Source of the DNA: Ashinkailepas kermadecensis
Taxonomy: Eukaryota; Arthropoda; Thecostraca; Neolepadidae
NCBI GenBank assembly: GCA_034440615.1
Contig: JAOTOM010004046.1
Location: forward strand, 107,501-171,500
Length of the DNA: 64,000 bases
Direction: 5' to 3'
Shown here: piece after piece, positions 22,510-33,777 of the stretch
Numbering within the stretch: position 1 is the first letter of the stretch
How the letters are laid out: each line of letters begins with the position of its first letter
The notes under the pieces: generated by a model
What the model was told of the DNA's origin: nothing
The model's input: the letters and a program-made list of their open reading frames with translations, nothing else
Databases searched by the model: none
Program-made: the position numbers and the translations under genes

Positions 22510-22947
22510 TTCCGGCAACTGGAACTGGTAACTGACCCGATAAAGTGCTGATATATAGGTGACCTGAGGTCAATTGCCGGATCTATCATCTATATTGCAT
22601 CATTAGTTATGTCCAAAACATCATTGATGCCCATTTTTGAGCATTTCAATTTTCAGAGGCCCTCCAGGGTGCGTGTTAACCCTCTGGCGACCTATCACAA
22701 AGTAAAAATTATGGGGAAAATCGTCCCATGTTGGAGCGGGCTTTCGATCTTTTGACTCACTTGAATCAGCTGCTGCACATATCTCACGATTTAGCAGTGG
22801 CAGTAGCTTCGGTGGGTTCCACTTTCGGCATATGCTGAAATGTCGGGAAGACACCGCCCCCGGGGTGTGACAGCGGTACCTTGACGTCAGATGATGATGC
22901 GACGGTGGTACCTGCGTTTGTGGCAGAGTGACCAGTGCTTGTTGCAG

Positions 22948-23083
22948 TGATGTGGCATTACGTCCGTCTACACATGACGCGGCATGAGTACGAACGCTAC
23001 CTGCTGCTGGTCAACATCAACTCGGACACCGGCAGAGGGCGGGCCTGGCTTCGCTCCGCGCTCAACGAGAACTCACTGGAACG
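22948..23083 (+). CDS. SNX29: SNX29-like, exon 4 (RUN domain)
   Basis: Acceptor TTGCAG ends at 22947; donor GTGCGA starts at 23084. Two bases complete a codon, then MWHYVRLHMTRHEYERYLLL, followed by a segment with GRGRAWLRSALNENSLE and a split Arg codon. GRGRAWLR.ALNE.SLER is among the most conserved stretches of the SNX29 RUN domain. The phase-2 end joins exon 5 to give R-YMHAL. Exon numbering allows for the missing exon before it. Confidence 0.93.
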
Positions 23084-24262
23084 GTGCGACCCCTCCAACT
23101 GTGTATCTCTCGAACAGCGTGTTTCTACTCCTACGGGCAATTTCCCCTCGAAGGGTGCTTCTCTCCTCTTACGCTAGGTCTGCTCTCTGACATTGCGGTT
23201 TCACCTGGTAATGTGATTTTCCTTCAAACGGTGCACTTCCACTCACACGGTAGGTTCCTTTCTGGCGTTATGCTTTCCGTCTAGCGTTGCGTCATCTCTA
23301 AAGGTGTATCTGCAGGGAATGCCCGGTGCCCCCCCCAACCAAGAAAAGAAAGTTTTCTTAAGATATGCGATGTTCTCCAAGTAGCTGAAATTATTCAAGG
23401 CAAAACATTTTGTTGAAAGCATTGATTTGGCTAAATTTCAGCTATAAAAGTCGCGAGATTGAGTTATCCACTAGGAAACTTTAAAGATGACAAGGTAAGT
23501 GCACGGTTCATTCAAATTATTATTTCAAAGCCAAAACAAAGGACAGTGGGAAATCGGCCGTATTTTTAATCAGGGTTGTCAAAATGCTGGCAAAAACTGG
23601 TTTTTCCATGCCAAGAGGTATTAACTGGTAAAATCCATTCATTAGCAAAAACTGTTAACCCTGCAGCGGGCAACGATGGGTTTCTATACCTCTGTGATCC
23701 AAAGAATCTCCGGATTCCGAATTACAAACCTGTTCTGGTCACCTGTACAAGGTTCATATGTCGGGACAATAAAGTTTGTGTTGCCAGTTGCCTGGTATTA
23801 ACCAGTTTATGCCAGCATCTTGCCAGCCCCGCTTTTGCTTACTGGTCGCCTGCTCATGCTTGCGTTTTTTGGGAGGATGCAGAAAGACCCTTCCGTGTTG
23901 GTGGCCTCCGAATCAGCTCGTGTTCTCAAATTCGCTCAGCTAGGTGTCGGTCGGCCCGATCATGGATGCAACATTCAGCTCATAATTGGCAGAACAGCCT
24001 GCTTCCTGACTGCAGTGCCCCGCCCCGCACTTATGGGAGCCGTGTGCTAGGTTTCATTCTTGACGTGAAAATTCGTCTGAGGAGTGTGCTGGATTGCTGA
24101 TTTCGGGCAAAGTAATTGTGTCATATAAAATTGAACGTTGCCGTGGACATCAGGTAAACTGCGGCTATATGTCGCTGCAGTTTTTACGGTCCCATTTTTC
24201 CTGCAATGCTGCTATCGTTGTCGGAAAGGTGGCAAATTCTACGACCGCGCCTGGCACGTCAT

Positions 24263-24765
24263 TGTGTCGCGATGGGAAGTTACACGTGCACCACATTGTG
24301 TCGCGATGGGAAGCTACACGTGCACCTCATTGTGTCGCGATGGAAAGCTACACGTGCACCACATTGTGTCGCGATGGAAAGCTACACGTGCACCACATTG
24401 TGTCGCGATGGGAAGCTACACATGTACCTCATTGTGTCGCGATGGGAAGCTACACGTGCACCTCATTGTGTCGCGATGGAAAGCTACACGTGCACCTCAT
24501 TGTGTCGCGATGGGAAGCTACACGTGCACCACATTGTGTCGCGATGGGAAGTTACGCGTGCACAGCATTGTGTCGCGATGGGAAGTTACACGTGCACCTC
24601 ATTGTGTCGCGATGGGAAGCTACACGTGCACCTCATTGTGTTGCGATGGGAAGCTACACGTGCACCTCATTGTGTCGTGATGGGAAGCTACACGTGCACC
24701 TCGTTGTGTCGTGATGGGAAGCTGCACGTGCACCTCGTATCGTGATGAGAGGCTACACGTGCACG
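24263..24765. repeat. Minisatellite, 34 bp unit, about 15 copies
   Basis: Unit is GTGTCGCGATGGGAAGCTAC plus ACGTGCACCTCATT. Three overlapping plus-strand ORFs of 179-206 codons arise purely from this repeat (HIVSRWEATRAPHCVAMGSY pattern cycling through frames) and should not be annotated as proteins. Confidence 0.95.
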
Positions 24766-25524
24766 GAAGAGTTTGTTGATCAACGTGAAAAAATGTAGCC
24801 GGTACATTGACCCAGTACATGTACCAACCCCGTTCTCGCGTTATTCTCCATTTTTAAGAACCAGACCAATCAGTAAGAAAAAGCGGTAAAAGGACCGCTT
24901 TTTTCTTTCACCCTCCCGCGGGCGTACGTACCACGTGCAGCAAAAAATGTTTGTACTGCCGAGCTTTTCCGTTATCTTGGCTACACAGTGGTGTAGGTTT
25001 GGTGCCGACTCATGCGTGAATTGGCGAGCTATGTCACAACAGTGGAATCGTCTGGACGGGCTAAAATTGACCGAATTCCGCCAGAAAGAAAATTGATGTC
25101 TCCCATGCCAATCGACGGCAGTCAATTTCGTTGAAGTCATCTCTCCCATCACCCCTGTGTCTCTCACGTGCAACATGTCGATCGGTCGCACCGAAACCAT
25201 GCTGAGCGGGCGGCCAACACCGAGGGCTTTCGTGTGGTGCCAGCTCTGGCGCAATGCTGACCACTTAGCCCAGCCGACGTTCGGTATGTGCAACGCGCGT
25301 TTTTCGTCGAAAATGTCGCAACCCTATGCTGAGCCGATGGGGTGTCGGCCCACTTGCGGTGCGTGCCAAGCGTTTGCCATCGGCACTGGTGCTACAAGAC
25401 CGGTAAGAAACACTGGTTTGGTTTGTTGCCAGCCGATCCTGGGAACAATCACCGGCGTATATGTCATCGTTCGGGCTGCCACCCTTTACCAAAAATGGCT
25501 CGCAAAAATCTTTGAGTGACTATA

Positions 25525-25525
<1 letters not shown>

Positions 25526-25592
<67 letters not shown>
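25526..25592. repeat. TA dinucleotide microsatellite
   Basis: More than thirty uninterrupted TA units. Confidence 0.98.
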
Positions 25593-25595
<3 letters not shown>

Positions 25596-26022
25596 ATACA
25601 ATAATGATTGGTTGTAAGGCAGAGCAATGCGTGTACAGCTAGGCGATCTGTTCGGCCAATCATGAGCTAAATAGTTACATCCCAGAATGGACCGGCACCA
25701 AACTGAGCGAATTTGATAACCCTTGCTGACGCTTGGTAGCACGTTCGTGGTCCGTGTTTTTGGACACTTCGAACGTATGCCTTTCGGCGTGGTGAACGCC
25801 ATGCGTGATGGTGCTTTAAGAACAGCGGGATGGGAAGATGGTGGGGGGAAAGGTGTGAGGAAGGAGAGGGAGAGAGACGAGACGAGAGAGGAGGAAAACA
25901 GGGGATGAGCAAGAGAGAGAGGTAGGGGGAAGATCGATAGTGAGGAGGAAGATAGAGAGTGAGGGAGGAAGAAGGAGGAGAGGGAGACAGACTGACTACA
26001 TCGCTGTCACATACCACAGTTC

Positions 26023-26071
26023 CTATATGACCTATGTAGTCGATACGCCCTAAAGCCCAAATAACTAACTA
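26023..26071 (+). mobile_element. 49 bp LINE-D-tail micro-insertion
   Basis: Consists of GACCTATGTAGTCGATACGC, then CCTAAAGCCCAAATAACTAA, preceded by CTATAT. Flanks are ACATACCACAGTTC (26009-26022) and ACATGCCACAGTTC (26072-26085), a 14 bp duplication with one difference. The insert is only the extreme 3' end of a LINE D-type element. Confidence 0.88.
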
Positions 26072-26177
26072 ACATGCCACAGTTCGGCCTTGCTCCGTCA
26101 CTGCCATAGCGCACTCTAGCCTGGCCTAACCCTGCTACGGTACACTGTGATCTGACCTGACCCCGTGACTGCCACAG

Positions 26178-26287
26178 TTACATGCACGCCCTGATTGGCG
26201 ACGCGGAGGGTGTGGCCCGCTTCTATGAGCCCTGGTCCGTGATGGCCGATCAGGAGCGAAATGCAATGCTGCCAAACATCGCTGCAG
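26178..26287 (+). CDS. SNX29: SNX29-like, exon 5 (RUN domain)
   Basis: Acceptor GCCACAG ends at 26177; donor GTCAGT starts at 26288. Encodes YMHALIGDAEGVARFYEPWS, then VMADQERNAMLPNIAA, ending in phase 1. It matches the SNX29 pattern Y.H.L......FYE.WS...D.ER..MLP..AAGL. The next exon supplies GG to give Gly followed by LSSILFAI. Confidence 0.93.
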
Positions 26288-26634
26288 GTCAGTTTTCCCC
26301 GATGAAATCGTCGTCAGTGTCACTTCACTGTGTATCAACCGTTCATCCCAAGCGCAATTGTCGTTACTCCGTTCCTTGCTCGTCCGCCAGCATGCTCCCT
26401 ACATATATACCCATATACATGCATACATATATATATGTATATATATATATATATATACCCATGCATGACATGGTGATGGTCGGGCATGTGCACCACAGAG
26501 GCGAATGTACTTTAAGCAGGCCTCAGACCCTGAGAAGCGGTGTCGTCTTCCTCCACGCTGAGAACACGCCAGGGCTGCATAAGTGTGTACCGCCCCAGCC
26601 CTGGCGTGGCCTTCGATCGTGCAGCATGCAGCAG

Positions 26635-26745
26635 TCTTCGAGCGGGCATGCAGCCTTCGAGCGGGCATGCAGCCTTCGGTCGCGGCATGCAGCCTTCGGT
26701 CGCGGCATGCAGCCTTCGAGCGGGCATGCAGCCTTCGGTCGCGGC
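26635..26745. repeat. Short-unit minisatellite, GCATGCAGCCTTCGRKCG
   Basis: Six imperfect units of 18-20 bp in the intron before exon 6. ORFs across it on both strands are repeat artefacts. Confidence 0.9.
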
Positions 26746-26869
26746 AGATATTAGACACATCCAGGCATACACGGAATCTCATCTCCATGCAGGTGCCGAC
26801 CGGCGCCGGCTCGATGTCGGCCGGACCGTCTGCGTGACGACGAGCGTGACGTGTGGCGTGTGTCGGCAG

Positions 26870-27007
26870 GGCTCAGCTCGATCCTGTTCGCCATCAGCAT
26901 AGACCGCGCGGAGCTGAACGGCCGAGCGCCGAGACGGCGGCCGGCCGAGGCGCCGCCGGTCGTCAGCCAGCCGCAGCCGCAGGCGGTCGTCATGGCGCCG
27001 GCTGTCG
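26870..27007 (+). CDS. SNX29: SNX29-like, exon 6 (end of RUN domain)
   Basis: Acceptor TCGGCAG ends at 26869; donor GTGAGA starts at 27008. Encodes GLSSILFAISIDRAELNGRA, then a Pro/Gln-rich linker ending at MAPAV plus one base. SNX29 proteins have a closely similar GL.SILFAI.ID...LNG here, closing the RUN domain. Exon and linker are strongly GC-rich, as are later exons of this gene. Confidence 0.92.
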
Positions 27008-27089
27008 GTGAGAACGTCCTCTCACCTCACCCGATGTCACCTGATTTTGTCTCACGCGACCTGGCCTCACCTTGCCTGATGTCATCTCA

Positions 27090-27240
27090 CCTGATCTGAC
27101 CCAATCGCAACCGAGCTGATCTCATCTCAGCCGATCTGACCTCATCTCAACCGACCTGACCTAATCTCAACCGACCTGACCTCACCTTTCCTGACTTGAC
27201 CTCACCTCGCTTGGCCTGATCGCACCGCACTGGACCTAAC
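27090..27240. repeat. Short-unit repeat, about 19-20 bp
   Basis: Degenerate units of CTGACCTCATCTCAACCGAC. Similar CTGACCT-rich stretches recur at 39715-39950 and 43080-43390, so this vocabulary is common in the introns of this gene. Confidence 0.75.
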
Positions 27241-27479
27241 GTCACTTGTCCCGATATCGTTTGGCGTGTCTCCTCATCGGACCTCAAGTGGAAACCAACA
27301 CACACATCCTATGGCCTCGATGGCAACGCCCTGAAAAGGCCGTTACCAGTTCCTCCAACTCTGCGGGGGTGCTGGGCCTTGCCTCCGGCGAACAATGCGC
27401 GATGGTGACAGTAAGTAAGTACATTAAAAGTATAAATACATGCTGCCTGCCTCTGCACACCCATTACTCTCATCATGGA

Positions 27480-27800
27480 TAACCAGTCCACCCTCATTAA
27501 CCTTCATAAGGGGCGTGGCATCCTCGTGTGTGTCTCCTTGTTATGGTCTCTGTTTCGCACTCCCAAAGTTAGTGGCCGTCACGTCCGCCTGGCTGACGAC
27601 CCCGCTGGGCCTGGGGGTCTCCCCGAAGGCAGGGACCTGCCCGGGTTGAGTGAGCTGTGCGCATGCGCAATGCACAGGCCAGAGGCCGGGCCGGGAGCCG
27701 GGCGGGTCAGTCGACAGGCAAGCCGGGTGGTGGTGCCGGACCTCGCCCCGGTGAACTATGCAGGAAATTAGACGACAGAGAACAACAACAACAAAAACAG
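27480..27800 (+). mobile_element. Possible retroelement fragment with AAC-repeat tail
   Basis: GC-rich block ending in ACAGAGAACAACAACAACAA, which looks like a retrotransposon 3' tail. Part of it (CCCGAAGGCAGGGACCTGCC) resembles in style the GC-rich 5' region of LINE D at 10680-10760, but I could not align the two reliably. No clear target-site duplication was found. Confidence 0.35.
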
Positions 27801-28180
27801 TAACGCAGTCGACAGCTTGTCGATACTAAGTATATTTTATGTTGGTATATGTATTTTAGAAGTGAATGCATTTCCTGTACGAACCATGCATTGACTTATT
27901 TACCTTTATAATTGGGTGTATGTAATGTACCATCATATACCTACGCCTTGGTAAGTGTTTACATCCACTTTCAGGATAACAAAATATCTCGGTACTGTCG
28001 GCGGGTTTACATAATGTCCATGCGCAGACAACTAGCATGCACTTCCATACCGACAGCCAGCGCATGTCGATTATGCTTATCCCCTCTCTAAACAAAACTA
28101 CACCCGTACTCCCCGGGATGCCTGCAGCAGGGTACCAGATCTGCCGGGTTTTTACCATTTTTAAGCCCTCCGGAAGCTCC

Positions 28181-28306
28181 TGGGGGGGGTGGTTTTGGGG
28201 ATAAAATTTCTCTTTCCCAATAAAAAATTTTCGGGTTTCCTTCTCTCGAATTCGTGAGAGATTGGCGACGCTATATGACTCAACGCCGCCTTTCAAAAAA
28301 AAAAAA
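28181..28306 (+). mobile_element. Chimeric insertion carrying a SINE-1 segment
   Basis: 126 bp between perfect 15 bp copies of CCCTCCGGAAGCTCC (28166-28180 and 28307-28321). It has a G-rich start, unrelated sequence, then CGTGAGAGATTGGCGACGCT and TATATGACTCAACG from SINE-1, and ends in a run of A. The AATAACCAACC tail is missing. It may be a chimeric retrocopy, or a tandem duplication with filler DNA. Confidence 0.6.
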
Positions 28307-29075
28307 CCCTCCGGAAGCTCCGTTGCTACTCTGCGGTGAACTACCACCACAGTGCGCAGTGGTGATACTGAAGGGAAAAAACTGGCCAGAAATGTATTTA
28401 TGTACTATTTTTTACGCGATATTTGTGGCGCCATTGCATCAGCAGATGCCTGAAGCACACCAGGGCACATGTTTTACTTTTTAAGTTGCATAATATTTGA
28501 TATAGTAACAAGTCCACGAGCATGGACAACATCACGTGTGGAAAAAATAACGACGCAAATGTGTACAAATGTTGTCGGATTTTCACGACTGATAAAGGTC
28601 AGACGCATCCCAAAATCCTGGGCAGGTGGGATATGAAGCGATACCTGAGAACATTCCCATTCCTTTAAGCAATTCAAAAAGGCATAGAAATAAAATTCCA
28701 ATAAGGTTTAAAAAGACACACAATAGAGCACGACCAGAGACCAATGCCATTGGAATCAGCGATTATTTGACCATATGTACCAAGTTTTAGCTGCACCGTA
28801 AGTTTTAGCTGCACCTAATTGCCCCAACACCGATAGCGATCAATTGTATCCCGACAGGTCCAGCGATCGCTATGCAAAAAAAATGACCTAACCGACGAGG
28901 CGACCGAGTGTCACATACTGAGCGTTTCCCGTGGCAGGGGAGCTGTCCTTGCCTGTAAGGGTCGGGCCAGTGTGGTTGGATTTTGCGTACAGTGAGCATG
29001 GAGGTACGCGTCAGCAGAGAGGAATTAGTGGGCTTGTTAACCAGTGCAAAGGCGTTTGGGTGTGACTACTATTAT

Positions 29076-29123
29076 GATGACCAATGCAGTCGACGCGCCC
29101 TAAAGCACAAATCCACCACCACA
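29076..29123 (+). mobile_element. 48 bp LINE-D-tail micro-insertion
   Basis: GATGACCAATGCAGTCGACG, then CGCCCTAAAGCACAAATCCACC, flanked by ACTATTAT on both sides (29068-29075 and 29124-29131). It is again only the 3' tail, here ending in a CCACCA variant of the TAAC/CAAC repeat. Confidence 0.8.
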
Positions 29124-29199
29124 ACTATTATTATCAACTATTTAACAACTATTTAAGTATGCTTGAGTTGGTAAAGAGAAAATCTCTCCGGGCTATGTC

Positions 29200-31271
29200 C
29201 AGCGTGATTCGCTGATTGTGGACATGAAAGAGGGGACCGACTTCATCGCCAAGAACTTAAAAGGAAAGTGGGTTAAGTGTAAGCGAATCCAGCACAAATT
29301 CAGAAGTCAGTGTGCAACTTTTCTTTCGGGAGATGAGGTGTGCTCCGTGTTCCTGAAGCGTGGTGACCACGCGAGTGATGATGAAGCCGAGACCGGCTGT
29401 GATGACGAAGTCGTGGAGGGAGCGCGAGAACGACCTGCTATAATCTACGATCAGTTCAGTGCCCCTTCTCAGCGTCGGGCAACCTCAAGGGTTGCTCGAC
29501 ATCACAGTTATCTGCAGTTCGTGGAGGTTGCCAGGCAAAGTGCTCCTGTTGATGGCATGAAGGATGCGGCTTTCGTGCTGGGACAGGTGGGGGCATCACC
29601 GAATCGGCCGAGCAAGATTTGCTGGGCTCTCAGAAGCTCTAAAGTGAGCCAACAGTGTCAGGAGAACAGGTGCCGGCAATGTGTTTCAGCTGACTTGTCT
29701 GTGCACGGCTACCGTATGGTCCGCCGAATGACTAATGATACGGCGAAGACAGACATCCTGCCTGCCTATGGAAGGTGCACGAGGCCAAGGTAGAGTGCTA
29801 TCCGGCATCCAGCAGCGTGCAATTCACCGAGACGTCGGCTGAAGTGACTGCAGGCTCTCCTGTATCATGCGACGCAGTGGCTGGTAGCATGCCTGCCGTC
29901 TGTCACCCGCACCGACTCAGCTTCACATGCCGACCAGCCGTCGGCGTCATCCAGCACTTACACATCGGCAGTGTTTACGTCAAATGGGGATTTAACGGGG
30001 CCACAGAGCAATCTGTATACAAACAGATGGGAGGCTGCGATGAACCTGCAGAACAAAATCTGCTCTGTACTACCCTGGTGCCTTCGTAACTGACGGTAGG
30101 TGGTACTTGCGTCGGGACCAACCCAACGCCATCTTCAACCCGCTTCTGCCGGCCGTTGCGGATCCAGTACAAGCGCGAGACAGCAGAAGCCTCCCGGAAA
30201 GAACGCGACAGTGTTGAATCGCAGATACGTCTGCTAAGGCCGACCTACGTCACGGCAACAGACGGAACCTGTCTCAGGGTGGCGTACAATTTTCAACTCA
30301 CCATGATTGACGGAAGGTGGCGAACGCTCTGGCTAATACCGGCAGCCGCATGACATGCACCATCGTCAGATGAATGACCTCCCTGCCGCCGCGGTTCGAC
30401 CTGCCCGCGAGGGTACATGCCAGCTCGGTCTCTCAACTATGCATACCTGGATTCGATGCTTTCTCCACATTTCTTACCGCTTGGAGGTCAGAGTGTGGGC
30501 AGTGTCTGGCGAAGAAAAAATATGCGTGTGTGAAAGAAAGGAAGAAGAAATTACAGCAGCAGTCCCGGAAGAGACTGGGTCTTGTCATTGGCCAGCCACA
30601 TGCGGGTGGTCAGGGTACGTCTATCGACGAGAACACGGCTCGACGTGCCTTCAGAGACCCAGCTGCATTCCGCGAAATCACTGGGATCGACGAGGGTCCC
30701 GTCGTCCGTCGTTCAGTGATTCTCGCTGCTCTGCAATAATACGAGCCCTTGAATCCCGACCGGTACCACAGGTACGCCATGGAAACAGTTCAGCTGATGG
30801 TTCACCTGTATCCATGGTTCTGCATGCCCGCCACCGTGCACAAGCTCCTGATCCCCGGTGCCACTGCGATACGGTCTCTTCTTCTTTAGATCGGCATGCA
30901 CAGTGAGGAGGTGCAAAAGAGCCAGAATAAACATAACTGAGTACCGACTCAGACATGCCAGCAAGACGTCACGAACCGACACCATCGAGGATCAACTTCA
31001 CTATCTACTGATCACCAGCAACCCGAAGACGACTCACATCAAAGGCATTGAAAGACCGAAATGTCCAAGAAACCGTCCATTCAGCTGACATCAGCCATCT
31101 GCTGGTATCATCTGAGTCAGCTGGGAGAGAGGGCTGGAGCAACCTGCTTCGGAAGATGAAGAGGAGATAAGTGGTGGAGAGGATGCTAATGCGGTAGAAG
31201 TTCTGGAAGGACACGACATGTCAGTGGATGATATAATGCTCCCCGAGTATTATTGGCTGTTGAATGAATAG
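29200..31271 (+). pseudogene. Transib-like (RAG1-related) transposase pseudogene
   Basis: A single transposase can be followed through several frames. 29218-29793 has a basic/acidic N-terminal part with MKDAAFVLGQVGASPNRPSK. 29775-30089 has VYVKWGFNGATEQSVYKQ. 30156-30353 has an RLLRPT segment and FQLTMIDGR. 30355-30500 has MNDLPAA and LGLSTMHTWIRCF. 30374-30739 has RLGLVIGQPHAGGQGTSIDE, then NTARRAFRDP and ITGIDE. 30740 onward has LMVHLYPWFCMPATVHKLLI. It ends in an acidic tail and PEYYWLLNE at 31271. These blocks match Transib transposases, the family related to RAG1. It carries at least four frameshifts or stops. I did not find the expected CAC-starting terminal inverted repeats. Confidence 0.8.
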
Positions 31272-31797
31272 AAATATCGGAGTCTTCCATAGATAGCTAG
31301 AGTATGTGAGTGAGTATAGTATGTGATGTGTTTGGTTCTGATCTTCCGTGTACTATGTTTTAAATATGGCTACTGTATTTTACCATGCATTTAGAGGAAG
31401 TACCATACATTCGAGCGCGTGCATTCTAACACGGTGTATTGCTGCATAGGGGATTGGCCGGCTGTGACGGCACGTCCGACGTGATATCTACCGATTATAT
31501 CTGAGTCGTATCTTTGGTGTACATTTTGGCATAATTTCAGCCACTCAGGACAAGGAGATCTTGGATCTATCCTGCGTAACACTCATTAGCTCACATGTAT
31601 AATACAGAATGCTCGCATAACAACATAACAACATAACACCATAACACCGCCTTCCAGCGGTGGTGCCAACCAGTCAGCGGTGGTGCCGTCCAGCGGTGGT
31701 GCCGACCAGTCGTGGTGCCATGACTGGTGACCGGTGTCCGAGCGAGCGACCCGGCCGGCCACCTCGACCCTGACACCGACAATGCCGTGGCCGACAG

Positions 31798-32053
31798 AGG
31801 TGCGCTCTCGGCCGGCCGGCCGGCGGCGGCGGCGGCGCGTGCACGCGAACGTGGTGTCGTTCGAGTCCGAGTCGGGCCCGGCCACGATGGTGCCCAGCTG
31901 CCGGTCGGCGCCGGCCACGTGCCTCTCGTCGCCGGCGCCGTCGGCCGCCGGCCAGCACGCCTTCTCGTTCGACGGCGGCGTCGAGCTGGAGGCCGACGGC
32001 AGCAGCAGGTCGGAGCACTCGCTGCCGGGCACCAGCAGCGGAGACGACGTCAG
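31798..32053 (+). CDS. SNX29: SNX29-like, exon 7 (basic/acidic linker)
   Basis: Proposed acceptor GCCGACAG ends at 31797, with a weak pyrimidine tract; donor GTGGGT starts at 32054. In phase 1 it reads VRSRPAGRRRRRRVHANVVS, then FESESG, and further on AFSFDGGVELEADGSSRSEH. A run of basic residues followed by (I/V)(I/V)SF and acidic residues is also present in the low-complexity linker of vertebrate SNX29. Incoming phase matches exon 6 and outgoing phase 2 matches the exon at 33074. The start is the least certain point. Confidence 0.65.
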
Positions 32054-32184
32054 GTGGGTGCCGGCGTCCCCCTCCACCCCCACCCGCACCCACACCCAGC
32101 GTCCGCCTGGCCGTCGGAACCCGTTGGCCGAACGGTTCGGTTGTCATTGCCGCTGTTGTCGCCGCTATTTGCCGCTACAGCGGA

Positions 32185-32236
32185 TGGGCACTGTATGACC
32201 AACGCAGTCGATGCGCCCCTAAGCCCAAATAACCAA
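32185..32236 (+). mobile_element. 52 bp LINE-D-tail micro-insertion
   Basis: TATGACCAACGCAGTCGATG, then CGCCCCTAAGCCCAAATAACCAA, flanked by CCGCTACAGCGGA (32172-32184) and CCGCTGCAGCGGA (32237-32249). The 13 bp duplication differs at one base. It lies about 130 bp into the intron after exon 7. Confidence 0.87.
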
Positions 32237-32779
32237 CCGCTGCAGCGGAACACAGGCCGTGGCTGTGCTGCCCGTTGTCTAGGCCGTTGCACCGAGCTGT
32301 TAAGTGTTGTACCGGCCGTGTGTTCGCTGGGCTGGGTGTTGCACTGGGACTAGCTGGGTCGCCGTGTCCTCGTCATGTCGTTCGTGCCTGTGGTATGTGA
32401 TGTCTCCTTCGGATGGTATGTAGGGACAGCTCGGGTGTAGGGTTATGGCTAGTTTGCCCTGTGTCCGGTGTTGCGTTGTTTGCGCTGCTTGCCGGGCCGC
32501 CAGGATGGTTCTCTGGACGGTCAGTGAAAATATATGCATATGTTGGATGGGGTGGGCGTCCCGTAAGGGCTTTGGGAGAACAGTACGTGGAACAGGCGTG
32601 GTCGTGTCTGGGTGCAGCTGGGTGTGGCGGGTACTGTGTGGGAAGGAGTGGGCGAGGAACGATATGTGTAGGAAGAGGCTAGGTGAGCGCTGCTATTTGT
32701 CACGGGAGCCAAGCAGTCATTGCTGGTCGCGAGGAGAGAGCGAGTTGAGTGGTCAAGCTGCTGTTTGCCAGGTGATGGG

Positions 32780-33030
32780 TCATCTGGTCATCGTTGTTTA
32801 CCAATGGAGGGGCTGGATGTCCGCTGACCTTCACAAGAGGAGGGCCTAGATGTCTAATGCTGTTCACGAGAGATGACATTGGATGTCCTCAGCTGTTTAC
32901 CAGAGGAGCAGTTATATGTCGCCTGCCGTTTACGAGGGAATGGTTTAAGTGTCCACTGCCACTTACAAGACCGCTTAGTTAGATGTCGGTTGCCGTTGAC
33001 GAGGGGAGACGTTGGATGTCGGTTGCTGGT
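32780..33030. repeat. Diverged minisatellite, about 35-38 bp unit
   Basis: Repeated GGATGTC..CTG.C.TTTAC.AGAGG-like units just before the exon at 33074. Copies differ considerably. Confidence 0.7.
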
Positions 33031-33073
33031 CGGATGCCTGATGGATGGTGATGTCCTGCTCTTATCTCACCAG

Positions 33074-33176
33074 ACTTGAGGATCCACCTCAGCACTTGCG
33101 ACCGTGCGGCTTGGACAACGACCTCGCTACCCCTCTCACCCCGCTGGCGCAGTACGGAACGGCCTATATCGCCTCG
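33074..33176 (+). CDS. SNX29: SNX29-like, exon 8 (linker, tentative)
   Basis: Acceptor CTCACCAG ends at 33073; donor GTCAGT starts at 33177. Phase 2 in and phase 0 out fit the exons on either side exactly. It encodes RLEDPPQHLRPCGLDNDLAT, then PLTPLAQYGTAYIAS. The linker between RUN domain and coiled coil is poorly conserved in SNX29, so support comes from splice sites, phase and open frame rather than similarity. Confidence 0.5.
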
Positions 33177-33777
33177 GTCAGTTACAGTCCATTGTACCTG
33201 TACCACTGGTATCGCATCGCCCCGTAGGTCCCGGTCGCTGCACCCGTACCACAGGTATCACACCTCGGTCGGCCACAACTAATCAGGTAGCCGCACCACG
33301 TCCCCTCAGAACTCAGCTTAACATAGGGTTGTGTGTCAGGTAGTGTTCCTGTAGTTCCTTGTAGGCCGACGGCTCTCCATTTGCATGTGTGTCACTACTG
33401 GTTGCCGGCACGTGTGATGACGCAGAGCCGGGGCTTAGCACGCATATCTATCTAGGGTACAACCAGGCCACTCGTTGCTATGGTAGGAAATATCTTGGAG
33501 CATACCTCATCGTGATGTAGCCATAATTCGAGCACGGAATGAGCGGATACCACCACTCCTCCCCCTCGGATTTTTGGCTCGTCATACCGGAACTGCTAAA
33601 GTTACGGCGCTGCAACTTGGGGACTTCTCGTAATTTCATCTGTACATGTGATGTGATATTTTGCATGTGATGATGTCCACATCAGCAAAATTTTCTCAAC
33701 ATTTTTGGCAGTAAGCAGTTGTGTTATTTGAGCGCACCTCTGGAGAGCAATTTTACTGACCGAGAGTGTGGTTTCCG

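Larger units (their letters stand above)
19125..22947 (+). other. SNX29-like intron(s); one RUN-domain exon not found
   Basis: Between exons ending in phase 2 and starting in phase 1. SNX29 proteins have about 25 further residues here, so a small exon is expected (length leaving remainder 2 on division by 3), but I could not find it. The interval also holds a diverged GC-rich minisatellite (20560-20760) and two perfect hairpins (21551, 22477). Confidence 0.6.
23084..26177 (+). other. SNX29-like intron before exon 5
   Basis: Contains the 34 bp minisatellite at 24263-24765 and a TA microsatellite at 25526-25592, followed by a purine-rich GGGAG/AGAG tract to about 25990. A 49 bp LINE-tail insertion lies at 26023-26071. 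No gene was recognised. Confidence 0.85.
27008..31797 (+). other. SNX29-like intron with Transib relic and repeats
   Basis: Large intron holding a CTGACCTCA-type short repeat (27090-27240), a possible retroelement fragment with an AAC tail (27480-27800), a small insertion (28181-28306), a 48 bp LINE-tail insertion (29076-29123) and a Transib-like transposase pseudogene (29200-31271). Confidence 0.75.

Noticed and set aside
24094..24745. Three overlapping ORFs of 179-206 codons
   Set aside because: Product of the 34 bp minisatellite.
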